Numbered from the stretch's first letter, positions 1 through 6,319 are shown. The stretch is DNA of 7,829 nucleotides from Chloroflexota bacterium (GCA_010092805.1 JAADYY010000383.1:1-7829), one strand, 5' to 3'. Made by a program: numbers and translations. The notes: generated by a model from the letters alone, not told the origin.

Positions 1-870
1 TTCACCGAAGCCAGTGATGCGTTCTACAACGGCGGCGGCCCCGGCTGGATGCTCCCGCAGCTGCGCGCGCTGGTTGACGGGCTGACCACAACGCCGGATC
101 TGGTGCTGCTCGGCGTGGATCAGATGTGGTTCAACGACCACTACGCGGGCGATCCAGCAGCGTTCGGCTACGCCGACGAACCGACCGACTTCGCCAACGT
201 CTTTCTGGTCAACCGCAGCTTCACGCAGACGATCCTCGACGGCGAAGCCATCGACCTGGCGGCGATGCTCGAACGGCGCGAGCCGGGCGCGGGTGGGTTG
301 GCGCTCGGCTTCCGGGCCATCCGCGATGGGCACGGCTTCCGCAACGACGGCAGCGAACAGTACGGCGACTTTCTGATCGCCGGCTGGCTGTGGCCGCCTG
401 CCGAACGTCAGCGGCACCTCGATTGGCTGCGCGCCGGGGCCGAGATGTACGCACCTAACGACACCGTTTCGGCGGAAGGGCTGCGCGACCTCGCCGCGCT
501 CCTCGCCGCGCTGGCAGATCGCGGCAGCCACGTGATCGGCTTCCTGACGCCGCTGATGCCCACGATCCACGATCAACTGATGGCCGACGCGCGCCACAGC
601 TATCTGCACGCGGTGCCGGGGGCGGTCGCGCCGCTGTTCGCGGAGCACGGCTTTCCGTTCCACGATTTCACCGATGCGGCGGTGGTCGGCGGGGTGGACG
701 AAGATTTCTTCGATGGCTGGCACGGCTCCGAGCGCATGGCCGCCTATGTTTATTTGGCGCTGCTGGCCGCTCACCCCGATCTGCTGGGCGGGTACTCCGA
801 CGCCGAGCGGCTGCGCGCGCAGACGGACAGCGCCGCCGATACCTTCTGGGTCTTCAGCAGCCCCCCGTGA
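1..870 (+). CDS. SGNH-fold hydrolase/acetyltransferase-like protein, 3' part
   Basis: The reading frame is open from base 1, so the N-terminus lies outside the window; 289 residues are visible. The best functional clue is near the C-terminus. The run DGWHGSER (Asp codon 712, His codon 721) has the D-x-x-H spacing of the last block of SGNH/GDSL enzymes, where Asp and His complete the catalytic triad, and it is followed by a helix (MAAYVYLALL), as is usual there. A GFRNDGS segment mid-protein resembles the G-x-R-x-DGS stretch of SGNH proteins related to AlgX/AlgJ- or DltD-like acyl-transfer proteins. The nucleophile serine block would be upstream and is not visible. Such proteins often work with a membrane O-acyltransferase on cell-surface glycans, but no partner gene is in view. 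No membrane segment is seen in the visible part. The SGNH assignment is moderately supported; the exact subfamily is open. Confidence 0.6.
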   Translation, partial: FTEASDAFYNGGGPGWMLPQLRALVDGLTTTPDLVLLGVDQMWFNDHYAGDPAAFGYADEPTDFANVFLVNRSFTQTILDGEAIDLAAMLERREPGAGGLALGFRAIRDGHGFRNDGSEQYGDFLIAGWLWPPAERQRHLDWLRAGAEMYAPNDTVSAEGLRDLAALLAALADRGSHVIGFLTPLMPTIHDQLMADARHSYLHAVPGAVAPLFAEHGFPFHDFTDAAVVGGVDEDFFDGWHGSERMAAYVYLALLAAHPDLLGGYSDAERLRAQTDSAADTFWVFSSPP

Positions 871-897
871 GCGCCGCTGGATGGATCGGCAGGGTCG

Positions 898-938
898 TTT
901 ATGCTCTGCATGGGCCGTGTCATGCTACAATGCATAAA
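898..938. repeat. Nested inverted repeat between the SGNH and STAS-like genes
   Basis: TTTATGC (898-904) is matched by GCATAAA (932-938). Inside it GCATG (908-912) is matched by CATGC (921-925). Together they can form one hairpin with an internal loop. No T-tract follows on the + strand, so it is a poor intrinsic terminator for the upstream gene. It encloses a candidate extended -10 element, which makes an operator role possible. Confidence 0.45.
923..931 (+). promoter_or_regulatory. Candidate extended -10 promoter of the STAS-like gene
   Basis: TGCTACAAT fits an extended -10 (TGn followed by TACAAT, 5 of 6 to consensus). No convincing -35 hexamer lies 16-18 nt upstream, which extended -10 promoters can tolerate. 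Transcription would start near 938, giving a leader of about 78 nt ahead of the ATG at 1016. Confidence 0.3.
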
Positions 939-1015
939 GTGCAAGTCTAGAGTCAGTGTAAAGCACGCCGCAATGCCGCTATCCATATAAATGGAAAATA
1001 AAGGGAAAAACAAAC

Positions 1016-1417
1016 ATGGCCACAATCCGCGTGTATTGGGAAACGGACGCACAGCAAACGCTCATCTGGGATGTGGGGCGGACGTATTCTTCGGACGATT
1101 TCATGAAAGCGGTCGAGCAGTCGCTGATGATGACCCGCACACTCGAACACCCATTTGACCTGATTGTGCTTTCCAACAATGCGCTGCCCATTCAGGTCAA
1201 CCCCAGCCTGCTGGGCGAAACCATGAAAAATGCCCACCCCTTGCAACGCTTCTTCGCCATTGTTGGGCGCGGCGCTATCACCGACATGCTCATAAAGATT
1301 GCCGAGCAGCGTGGTATGGAAGGGGTGCCGCCGAACAAACTCCCAATTTTCGCGGATACCCTGCTGGAAGCCAAGCAAGAGATCGCCCGCCGCGCCAAAC
1401 TCGACCGCGTCTCCTGA
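1016..1417 (+). CDS. STAS/SpoIIAA-like small protein
   Basis: This 133-aa soluble protein has no signal peptide or membrane segment. The layout resembles STAS/SpoIIAA-like proteins: a strand and turn (IWDVGRTYSSDDF) leading into a helix (AVEQSLMM), a core strand (FDLIVLSNN) where the family often has a D-x-S/T-type motif, a second helix, another strand (FFAIVGRG), and a closing segment (PIFADTLLEAKQEI) typical of the last strand and helix. In anti-sigma antagonists the residue after the core strand is a phosphorylated Ser or Thr; here the strand ends LSNN, so a phospho-switch is possible but not shown. The start has a purine-rich AAGGGA stretch about 9 nt upstream. It stands alone on its strand, downstream of the nested inverted repeat. 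Fold assignment comes from pattern recognition only; the function is unknown. Confidence 0.5.
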   Translation: MATIRVYWETDAQQTLIWDVGRTYSSDDFMKAVEQSLMMTRTLEHPFDLIVLSNNALPIQVNPSLLGETMKNAHPLQRFFAIVGRGAITDMLIKIAEQRGMEGVPPNKLPIFADTLLEAKQEIARRAKLDRVS

Positions 1418-1475
1418 CCCGGTAACCCCCTGTGCCCCACAACCGAATCGCTGTGCTGCGCCGCTGCATCGAATA

Positions 1476-1487
1476 ACGAAATTTCGT
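1476..1487. repeat. Perfect 12-bp palindrome
   Basis: ACGAAATTTCGT reads the same on both strands. It lies about 100 nt upstream of the preferred start of the next gene (1587), in an AT-richer stretch. It could be a dimeric regulator's binding site. A single occurrence in the window cannot prove this. Confidence 0.4.
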
Positions 1488-1517
1488 AAATGATGACAGC
1501 GGCGTTTAACTGTAGTA

Positions 1518-1531
1518 ATCTATCAATAGAT
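1518..1531. repeat. Perfect inverted repeat ATCTAT-CA-ATAGAT
   Basis: Six-base arms are separated by 2 nt. It sits just downstream of an ATGACA hexamer (1493-1498, 5 of 6 to a -35 consensus) and would overlap a weak -10/start region. Together with the palindrome 40 nt upstream it makes this short region a candidate operator for the galactokinase-like gene. Confidence 0.35.
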
Positions 1532-1573
1532 GTTGGTATCGGCATATTACAAAAACTTGGGGAAGCAGGTTAT

Positions 1574-1578
1574 AGGTG
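1574..1578 (+). promoter_or_regulatory. Ribosome binding site deciding the start at 1587
   Basis: AGGTG stands 8 nt before the ATG at 1587. The in-frame ATG at 1530 has no purine-rich site and its first bases lie in an inverted repeat, so 1587 is preferred. Confidence 0.45.
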
Positions 1579-1586
1579 TGGCTGAG

Positions 1587-2075
1587 ATGGTAACGAGGTT
1601 TGGGGATAATTCGGTAGAACTTAATTTGCCCGTGCGCCTGCTGATGCAGTTCTACGCCGATCACCCGGCGGGGGCGGCGGACGCGATGTTGCAAGCGCCC
1701 GACCGTGACATGTGGGTGATCGCGCAGCTCAACAGTACGCAGGTCTACACGATCACAACGGTTGATCTGGACGCGCAAACCAGCTTCACGCGGCAGAGCG
1801 TCAAGAGCAAACGGACGGTCGCGCACCGCCCGCTGCCCCGTTGGGCGCGCTACCCCGCGGGGGTCGTGATGGCGCTCAGCGAGCGCGGCCTGGAACTGCC
1901 CGGCGTCAGTGCGGCCCTCTGCGGGGACGAACCGCCCGGCCCGCGCTATGAACACGCCCTGGGGATCGCCGTCGCTGCGCTGTGGTATCAAGTGGCGGGC
2001 AAGGCCTACACGGTCAGCGATTTGTTCGGGCTGGTCGACCGTGTACACCACGATTACGTCCAGGTGGCGCTGTAA
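1587..2075 (+). CDS. Galactokinase-like N-domain protein, probably not catalytic
   Basis: This 162-aa protein (181 aa from the ATG at 1530) resembles the N-terminal half of galactokinases. The segment RWARYPAGVVMALSERGL, then LPGVSAALCGDEPPG, then ALGIAVAALWYQVAG follows the order W-x-x-Y-x-x-GV, G-x-x-x-x-x-x-GD-x-P-x-G, and the helix after the ATP loop in that family; DRDMWVIAQLN upstream also fits. The key motifs are lost. The GEHTDYN-type sugar-binding signature is not recognisable, and the loop that should read P-x-GAGLSSSAA reads PPGPRYEHA. The protein stops around the family's next conserved region (the one that runs to MDQ), so the C-terminal half is absent and the convergent gene lies immediately beyond. 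It may be a structural or sugar-sensing remnant, or a clade-specific small protein. Homology is inferred by eye; kinase activity is unlikely. Confidence 0.45.
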   Translation: MVTRFGDNSVELNLPVRLLMQFYADHPAGAADAMLQAPDRDMWVIAQLNSTQVYTITTVDLDAQTSFTRQSVKSKRTVAHRPLPRWARYPAGVVMALSERGLELPGVSAALCGDEPPGPRYEHALGIAVAALWYQVAGKAYTVSDLFGLVDRVHHDYVQVAL

Positions 2076-2495
2076 TTAGCTGCGCAATGCCGTCACTACG
2101 CGCGTGACGCCGGGGATCGTCAGGACGCGCTCAACCACCGGTTCAGCGGCTGCCCCCGCTGGCAGCCGACCAGACAAAATCACTGCCCCATACTCCACGA
2201 TGACGCTCATGCCTGCGGGCACGGCCTGCCCTGCCGCAATCCGGATTGTTTCGTCGTCGTGCAGGTCATCCGTGGTCACGGACTGCACGTCGGCGACGGC
2301 CTGCACCCGCTCGATCAGGGTGCGGCGGTTGATGGGGGTGCGTACGTGGCCGCTGAGCGTCACGTGGCCGTCGTCAATGCTGATGCGGTAGCGCCGCCGA
2401 TCTGCGACGAGGGGCGGGTAGTCGCCGATGGCGCGGTGCAGGTCTTCAAGGATGTCCACATCGGGGCGTAGTGAGGGTGCCGCACGTTCTGCCAT
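2076..2495 (-). CDS. Protein with two BON domains
   Basis: This 139-aa protein is made almost wholly of two BON units. The first (about residues 13-75) contains DGHVTLSGHVRTPINRR, then a helix ending VADVQSVTTD. The second (about 85-138) contains YGAVILSGRLPAG and PVVERVLTIPGVTRVVTAL. The pattern 'G-x-V-x-L-SG, helix, GV-x-x-V-x-x' is the BON hallmark. BON domains are associated with membranes, phospholipid and osmotic stress (OsmY, Kon-type proteins). Unlike OsmY, this protein begins MAERAAPSLRPDVD with no signal peptide or lipobox, so it is probably cytoplasmic. GGAG lies 12 nt before the ATG, which is long spacing. The stop codon TAA directly abuts the stop of the convergent gene. The domain call is strong; the role is unknown. 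Confidence 0.75.
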   Translation of the reverse strand: MAERAAPSLRPDVDILEDLHRAIGDYPPLVADRRRYRISIDDGHVTLSGHVRTPINRRTLIERVQAVADVQSVTTDDLHDDETIRIAAGQAVPAGMSVIVEYGAVILSGRLPAGAAAEPVVERVLTIPGVTRVVTALRS

Positions 2496-2521
2496 GAGTG
2501 TCTTTATCTCCGTTCAAGTTC

Positions 2522-2545
2522 GGCTCGGCCAACGGCCACCGAGCC
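2522..2545 (-). repeat. Hairpin in the leader of the BON gene
   Basis: GGCTCGG (2522-2528) pairs with CCGAGCC (2539-2545), and two GGCC blocks inside can add to the stem. On the - strand it lies about 27 nt before the BON start codon, just upstream of the ribosome binding region. There is no T-tract on either side. It may affect mRNA stability or translation, or may simply reflect GC-richness. Confidence 0.35.
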
Positions 2546-2656
2546 TTAGCCGCGCGTACAATCGCGTTTGCAGCGTAATTGTGCCCAGCGGCGGCTGGCT
2601 GCGCAAGTGCATTGGCCGATCATCCCAGGGCAAACTGGCAGCCAACCGTCTCCAGC

Positions 2657-2666
2657 AACTTAAGTT
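2657..2666. repeat. Perfect 10-bp palindrome AACTTAAGTT
   Basis: It lies in the intergenic region between the divergent BON and molybdenum-enzyme genes, immediately upstream of a candidate -10 for the latter. The position is suitable for an operator, but this is a single copy. Confidence 0.3.
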
Positions 2667-2667
2667 C

Positions 2668-2676
2668 TGTTAATAT
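2668..2676 (+). promoter_or_regulatory. Candidate extended -10 promoter for the molybdenum enzyme
   Basis: TGTTAATAT offers TGn plus a 4-of-6 -10 hexamer; the overlapping TATGAT (2674-2679) is a 5-of-6 alternative. No good -35 is visible. The leader to the ATG at 2765 would be about 80 nt. Confidence 0.3.
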
Positions 2677-2747
2677 GATTGCAAGGTTTTGGCGGCAAAT
2701 TACGAGAGATATGGGGAATTATACCCAGATCCATTCTTGGTGAGATT

Positions 2748-2753
2748 GAGGAG
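2748..2753 (+). promoter_or_regulatory. Ribosome binding site of the molybdenum enzyme
   Basis: GAGGAG is 8 nt before an in-frame TTG (2762) and 11 nt before the ATG (2765). The two starts differ by one residue, so the choice does not affect the protein. ATG is preferred as the stronger start codon. Confidence 0.6.
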
Positions 2754-2764
2754 AGCAGCACTTG

Positions 2765-4432
2765 ATGAACAGACCGAGTATTTTGACTGGTGCGCTGTGG
2801 GGCGGCTTGCTGAGTGTGCCGCTGATGGCGCTGTTTTTCATCGGCCAGCAAATCGCGCGCTTCCCGTTTGTCCCGTTTGATATGTTCGACTGGCTGGCGC
2901 GTGCCCTGCCCGGCCCGGTGATCACCTTCGGCATCGATACGATGGTCGATGTCATCACCACGTTCCAGCTTGGCCGGCTGGATGAAGCGGCCAAAACCGC
3001 CGAACAATTCATGGCGCTGGGCATCACGTTTATCATCGGCGTGATCGCGGGCGGCCTGTTCTTCTTCATCATGAACCGGCTGCCCGGCGAGCGCCAGCGC
3101 CGCGACAGCTTGCCCGGCGTGATCATGGGGGCGATTGTTGGGCTGCCGTTCCTGCTGTTCAGCCTGGCCGTCAACCTGGAAGCCGCCGGGCAGCCGCTGG
3201 TGAGCGCGGTGTGGGTGCTGGGCCTGTATATGCTGTGGGGCCTCACGGTGAGCTGGCTGTACAGCGCGCTGGCCTTCCGCGTGCAGCCCGCCGCCGCTGA
3301 GTCCGCTGCTGCTGGTGAAGCTGGCACCGCCGCTTCGGTGCAGACGCTCAACCGCCGCCAATTCATGATTCAGGTGGGCGGTGCCACCGCCACCGTGACC
3401 GTCGTCGGTGTGGGGTTGGGCGCGCTGCTCAGCCAGGGTGACGAGGCGACCACCACCGCCCGCGCCGATGGCGCTGCCCTTCCGCCAGACGGCCTGCCCA
3501 ACGCCAACGATCCGCTGGTGCCCGCGCCGGGCACACGCCCTGAATATACGCCGCTGGAAGACCACTACCGCATCGACATCCGCACCACGCCGCTGGAGAT
3601 CGCGGAGGAGGGCTACACCCTGCCTATCGCCCACACCAACGCTGAAGGCGACACCGAGATCCTGGCCGAACTGACCCTCGACCAGATTCGCAACGATTTC
3701 GAGTCGATGGACGCTTTCATCACCATGTCGTGCATCTCCAACCGCATCGGCGGCCCGCTGATCAGCACGACGCGCTGGACGGGCGTGAGTATGCAGGACA
3801 TCCTCGACAGCATCGATGTGCCGCCGACGGCCACCCACCTGCGGATCAACGGCGGCGACGGCTTCGATGAGACCGTCGCGCTGGAAGACATCGCCAACGA
3901 CCGCCGCATCATGCTCACACATGCCTGGGATGGCATCCCGCTGCTGCCCAAGCACGGCTTCCCGCTGCGCATCCACATCCCCGACCTGTACGGCATGAAG
4001 CAGCCGAAGTGGATCACCGCGATGCGCTTCCTGGATCAGGATGAGGATGGCTACTGGGTGCGGCGCGGTTGGGATAAGGTGGCGCGCGTGAAGGCCACCT
4101 CGGTGATCGACACGGTGGCCGTCGACATGATGGTCATCGACGCCGACGAAAACCAGCGCATCCCGGTGGGCGGCATCGCCTGGGCCGGGGATCGCGGCAT
4201 CTCGCGCGTGGAAGTGCGCGTGAACGACGGCGAATGGCAGGAAGCACAGCTCCGCGCGCCGATCTCAGATCGCACCTGGACGATCTGGCGCTATGACTGG
4301 CCGTTTGAGGAAGGGATGCACACGTTTGAGGTGCGCTGCTTCGAGGCGGACGGCACCGAGCAGATCGCGGCGGTGGCGTCACCGCGCCCGGATGGGGCGT
4401 CGGGCATCCACTCGACCCGCGTGAATCTCTAA
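2765..4432 (+). CDS. Membrane-anchored sulfite-oxidase-family molybdopterin oxidoreductase
   Basis: This 555-aa protein has a hydrophobic N-terminal part with likely helices at about residues 6-27, 82-103, 116-138 and 145-171. An Ala-rich linker follows, then NRRQFM (Arg197-Arg198), a twin-arginine motif, directly before a fifth helix (205-223). The catalytic domain runs from about 255 to 425. It has the core TMSCISNRIGGPL with Cys323 as the expected molybdenum ligand, RWTGVSMQDIL, and the family block KHGFPLRIHIPDLYGMKQPKWI. A C-terminal Ig-like Mo-co dimerisation domain (about 445-550) ends the protein (GGIAWAGDRGISRVEVRVNDGEW). Residues 1-200 contain no histidine, so the membrane part is unlikely to bind haem through His as YedZ does. 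The catalytic domain is inferred to be Tat-exported with cofactor already bound. The substrate is unknown; sulfite is only one possibility. The gene is flanked by divergent and convergent neighbours and is probably monocistronic. Confidence 0.85.
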   Translation: MNRPSILTGALWGGLLSVPLMALFFIGQQIARFPFVPFDMFDWLARALPGPVITFGIDTMVDVITTFQLGRLDEAAKTAEQFMALGITFIIGVIAGGLFFFIMNRLPGERQRRDSLPGVIMGAIVGLPFLLFSLAVNLEAAGQPLVSAVWVLGLYMLWGLTVSWLYSALAFRVQPAAAESAAAGEAGTAASVQTLNRRQFMIQVGGATATVTVVGVGLGALLSQGDEATTTARADGAALPPDGLPNANDPLVPAPGTRPEYTPLEDHYRIDIRTTPLEIAEEGYTLPIAHTNAEGDTEILAELTLDQIRNDFESMDAFITMSCISNRIGGPLISTTRWTGVSMQDILDSIDVPPTATHLRINGGDGFDETVALEDIANDRRIMLTHAWDGIPLLPKHGFPLRIHIPDLYGMKQPKWITAMRFLDQDEDGYWVRRGWDKVARVKATSVIDTVAVDMMVIDADENQRIPVGGIAWAGDRGISRVEVRVNDGEWQEAQLRAPISDRTWTIWRYDWPFEEGMHTFEVRCFEADGTEQIAAVASPRPDGASGIHSTRVNL

Positions 4433-4461
4433 CCCCATACAACACACCGCTGCAAGGCATT

Positions 4462-4493
4462 TGATCGGGTTGTCCTGCGGGGCACCCCGATCA
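4462..4493. terminator. Hairpin between convergent genes, possible bidirectional terminator
   Basis: TGATCGGG (4462-4469) is a perfect match to CCCGATCA (4486-4493), leaving a 16-nt loop. It lies 29 nt after the stop of the molybdenum enzyme and 29 nt after the stop of the epimerase-like gene on the other strand, the expected place for a shared terminator. Neither side has a T-tract, so intrinsic termination would be weak. Confidence 0.4.
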
Positions 4494-4522
4494 CGTTGCC
4501 GCGCACAACCTCCTGCGCACAC

Positions 4523-5428
4523 CTACCGCAGCAGATCACGCAGCGCCGCGTCGAGATCCGGGAAGCGGAACAAATAACCCTGCGCGATCAGACGCTCCGG
4601 GATCACGCGCTGGCTATCGAGGACGGTGGCGGCCTGCTCGCCGAGCGCGATGCGCAGCGCGAACGCGGGCACCGGGATCAGGGCGGGGCGGCGCAGCACA
4701 CGCCCCACCGCCGCCATGAATTCGCGGTTGGTCGCTGGTTCCGGCACACAGAGGTTGTACGGCCCGTCCGCCGCTTCATCCAGCAGCAGCGCGTGGATGG
4801 CCCCGGCCACGTCGTCATTGTGAATCCAGGGGATGTACTGCCGCCCGCTGCCCAACTGCGCCCCGAACAGCCAACCCGCCGCCCGAAACGCCGGCAGCGC
4901 GCCGCTCTCCAGGCTGATGACAATGCCAATCCGCAGAATCGGCTGGCGTACCCCCACGTTGCCCGTCACGCGCTCCCAGACCTGCGTCACATCGGCGCGA
5001 AAATCCAGCGCCCGGTTCGGCGGGCTGGCCTCCGTGAGAATCTCATCGCCGCGATCCCCGTAATAGCCCACCGCCGAGGCTTGCAGCAGCGCCCGCGGCT
5101 TGACGGCAGCCGCACGGATCGCGGCGGCGACGGCTTCACCCGCCAGGAGACGGCTTTCCAGCACGCGGCGCTTGTGCGTGGTTGTCCAACGCCAATTGGC
5201 CGGATTCTGCCCGGCCAGGTTGATGATCGCCGTGTCCGCGTCGATCAGATCCGCCCAGCCGTCGGGCGTGCGCGCATCCCAGCGAACGGCCCGCGCCCCC
5301 GGCGGGATGTGCCGTGCCTGTTGCTCTGGGTTGCGGCTGAGGATGACGACTTCATGCCCGGCGGCGAGCAGTTCGCGCGCCAACCGCCGCCCGATCAAGC
5401 CGGTGCCCCCTGTGATGATCGCGCGCAT
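4523..5428 (-). CDS. TIGR01777-family NAD(P)-dependent epimerase-like protein (YfcH/SDR39U1 type)
   Basis: This 301-aa protein starts MRAIITGGTGLIG, the glycine-rich dinucleotide loop (residues 7-13) of extended short-chain dehydrogenases. Family marks follow: INLAGQ (69-74), WRWTTTHKRRVLESR (about 79-93), and SAVGYYGDRG (118-127) in place of a plain YxxxK site. The C-terminal DUF1731 block (PVPAFALRIALGEQA, then VLDSQRVIPERLIAQGYLFRFPDLDAALRDLL) is nearly canonical. Length and domain order are normal for TIGR01777. Upstream in-frame starts at 5440 (ATG) and 5452 (TTG) would overlap the preceding gene; 5428 is chosen because the Rossmann fold begins at once. It starts 4 nt after the stop of the hotdog gene, so the two are probably co-transcribed and translationally coupled. 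The substrate of this family is not established. Confidence 0.85.
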   Translation of the reverse strand: MRAIITGGTGLIGRRLARELLAAGHEVVILSRNPEQQARHIPPGARAVRWDARTPDGWADLIDADTAIINLAGQNPANWRWTTTHKRRVLESRLLAGEAVAAAIRAAAVKPRALLQASAVGYYGDRGDEILTEASPPNRALDFRADVTQVWERVTGNVGVRQPILRIGIVISLESGALPAFRAAGWLFGAQLGSGRQYIPWIHNDDVAGAIHALLLDEAADGPYNLCVPEPATNREFMAAVGRVLRRPALIPVPAFALRIALGEQAATVLDSQRVIPERLIAQGYLFRFPDLDAALRDLLR

Positions 5429-5432
5429 AGAA

Positions 5433-6314
5433 TCAGGCATGAGCCTCAGCAATCGTTGCGGCGAAATCGGCGTGGGCGTCTTCAGGAATGCGGGTCAGAC
5501 GCCCAGTTTCCATGTTGACAAACATCCAAATGCTAAACCCTTCCATGATTGGGGCATTGTCTCGTGCGCGGGTGATCATGTAGTGGCGGCGGGCGCTGCT
5601 GCGGCGCACATTGCTGATGTAGGACTCGATGCGCAGCACATCGCCGATCACGGCGCGCTGATGGTGGATCATGTGGTGGCGGCGCGCCACAAACCCAAAC
5701 CCGGCCCCCAGCGTGCGCGCCACCGGCCAACCGACCGCCGCGCTGGCGGCGATCACGCATTCGACGAAATAATTCAAAAACGCGGCGTCATTCACGTGCC
5801 CATCCTGGTCCGTGTCGCGCCACTCAACGCGCCGTTCCATCACAAAGGGGGTGGGCGGTGGGGGGGGCGTCGGCGGATCTTTGTGCGGGGTTGGCGCAGG
5901 CATTGGGGCGTCTGGCAGCAGCGCCGGGATCATGGCGTCGGGGGTGGCGATGGGCTGGTGCGTCTGGCGGTCGCAGTAGATCCACGCGGTATCTGCCCGC
6001 GCGACCAGGTCGCCCGTGCTCAAGCTGCGGCATTCGTGGTGATGATGTGCTCGCGCGCCCTCAAGATCGCCCACCCAGGTCGTGACCTCGACTGTCTCGC
6101 TGTACAGCACAGCGCCTAGATACTCAATGTCGATTTGCTGGGGCAGCCAAACGGTACCCAGCGTCTCGTAGCGCCCTATATCATACCCGACAGCGGCGGA
6201 TGCTTCTAGCATCGATTCCTGCATGTAACGCAGGTAATTCGCATGATTGAGATGGTTGTGGGCGTCGCACTCATAGTGGCGGACTTTGAAGGTGTGCTTA
6301 TGGTTGAACGGCAT
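5433..6314 (-). CDS. Double-hotdog acyl-CoA thioesterase-like protein (copy 1)
   Basis: This 293-aa protein has two hotdog domains joined by a proline-rich linker. Domain 1 (about 1-135) has YECDAHNHLNHANYLRYMQE, with Asp17 and His21 in the positions of the 4-hydroxybenzoyl-CoA thioesterase signature. Domain 2 (about 158-290) has VEWRDTDQDGHVNDAAFLNYFVE, with Asp169 and His173. Both candidate catalytic aspartates are present, so both halves may be active or may form one pseudo-dimer, as in acyl-ACP thioesterases. The linker contains five consecutive prolines. An unusual HHHH run sits at residues 90-93. The start at 6314 is set by AAGGGGAG 5 nt upstream; a longer frame to 6380 would cover the promoter. 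It is followed after 4 nt by the epimerase-like gene and is about 61% identical to the neighbouring copy over 293 ungapped positions. Hydrolysis of an acyl thioester is likely; the acyl group is unknown. Confidence 0.8.
   Translation of the reverse strand: MPFNHKHTFKVRHYECDAHNHLNHANYLRYMQESMLEASAAVGYDIGRYETLGTVWLPQQIDIEYLGAVLYSETVEVTTWVGDLEGARAHHHHECRSLSTGDLVARADTAWIYCDRQTHQPIATPDAMIPALLPDAPMPAPTPHKDPPTPPPPPTPFVMERRVEWRDTDQDGHVNDAAFLNYFVECVIAASAAVGWPVARTLGAGFGFVARRHHMIHHQRAVIGDVLRIESYISNVRRSSARRHYMITRARDNAPIMEGFSIWMFVNMETGRLTRIPEDAHADFAATIAEAHA
5847..5867 (+). other. G-rich tract with quadruplex potential
   Basis: Runs of 5, 3, 2 and 8 guanines, separated only by T, C and T, lie on the + strand, which is the template strand of hotdog copy 1. 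The tract encodes the proline linker through CCC codons. Four G3 runs with short loops can be drawn if the G8 run is split. The matching linker in copy 2 uses CCG codons and lacks G3 runs. Confidence 0.4.
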
Positions 6315-6319
6315 CGATA

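Noticed and set aside
2718..2723. Perfect TATAAT on the - strand upstream of the BON gene
   Set aside because: No -35 at any sensible spacing, and the leader would be over 200 nt; not enough to call a promoter.
2660..3976. Long reverse-strand open frame (438 codons) opposite the molybdenum enzyme
   Set aside because: It is low-complexity, rich in Arg, His, Gln and Asp, shows no domain pattern, and lies antisense to a clearly conserved gene; it is a GC-driven shadow frame.
4496..5518. Forward-strand open frame (340 codons) across the epimerase-like gene
   Set aside because: The antisense frame has canonical TIGR01777 motifs end to end, whereas this one is compositionally biased with no recognisable motif.
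6036..6047. HHHH run in hotdog copy 1 as a metal-binding site
   Set aside because: It is absent from the paralogue, sits in a variable loop, and there is no second ligand cluster; noted only as an oddity.
5100..6119. Forward-strand open frame (339 codons) opposite the hotdog and epimerase genes
   Set aside because: It runs across two well-supported opposite genes and has no domain; a similar shadow appears over the paralogous copy (6582-7160), as expected from shared composition.
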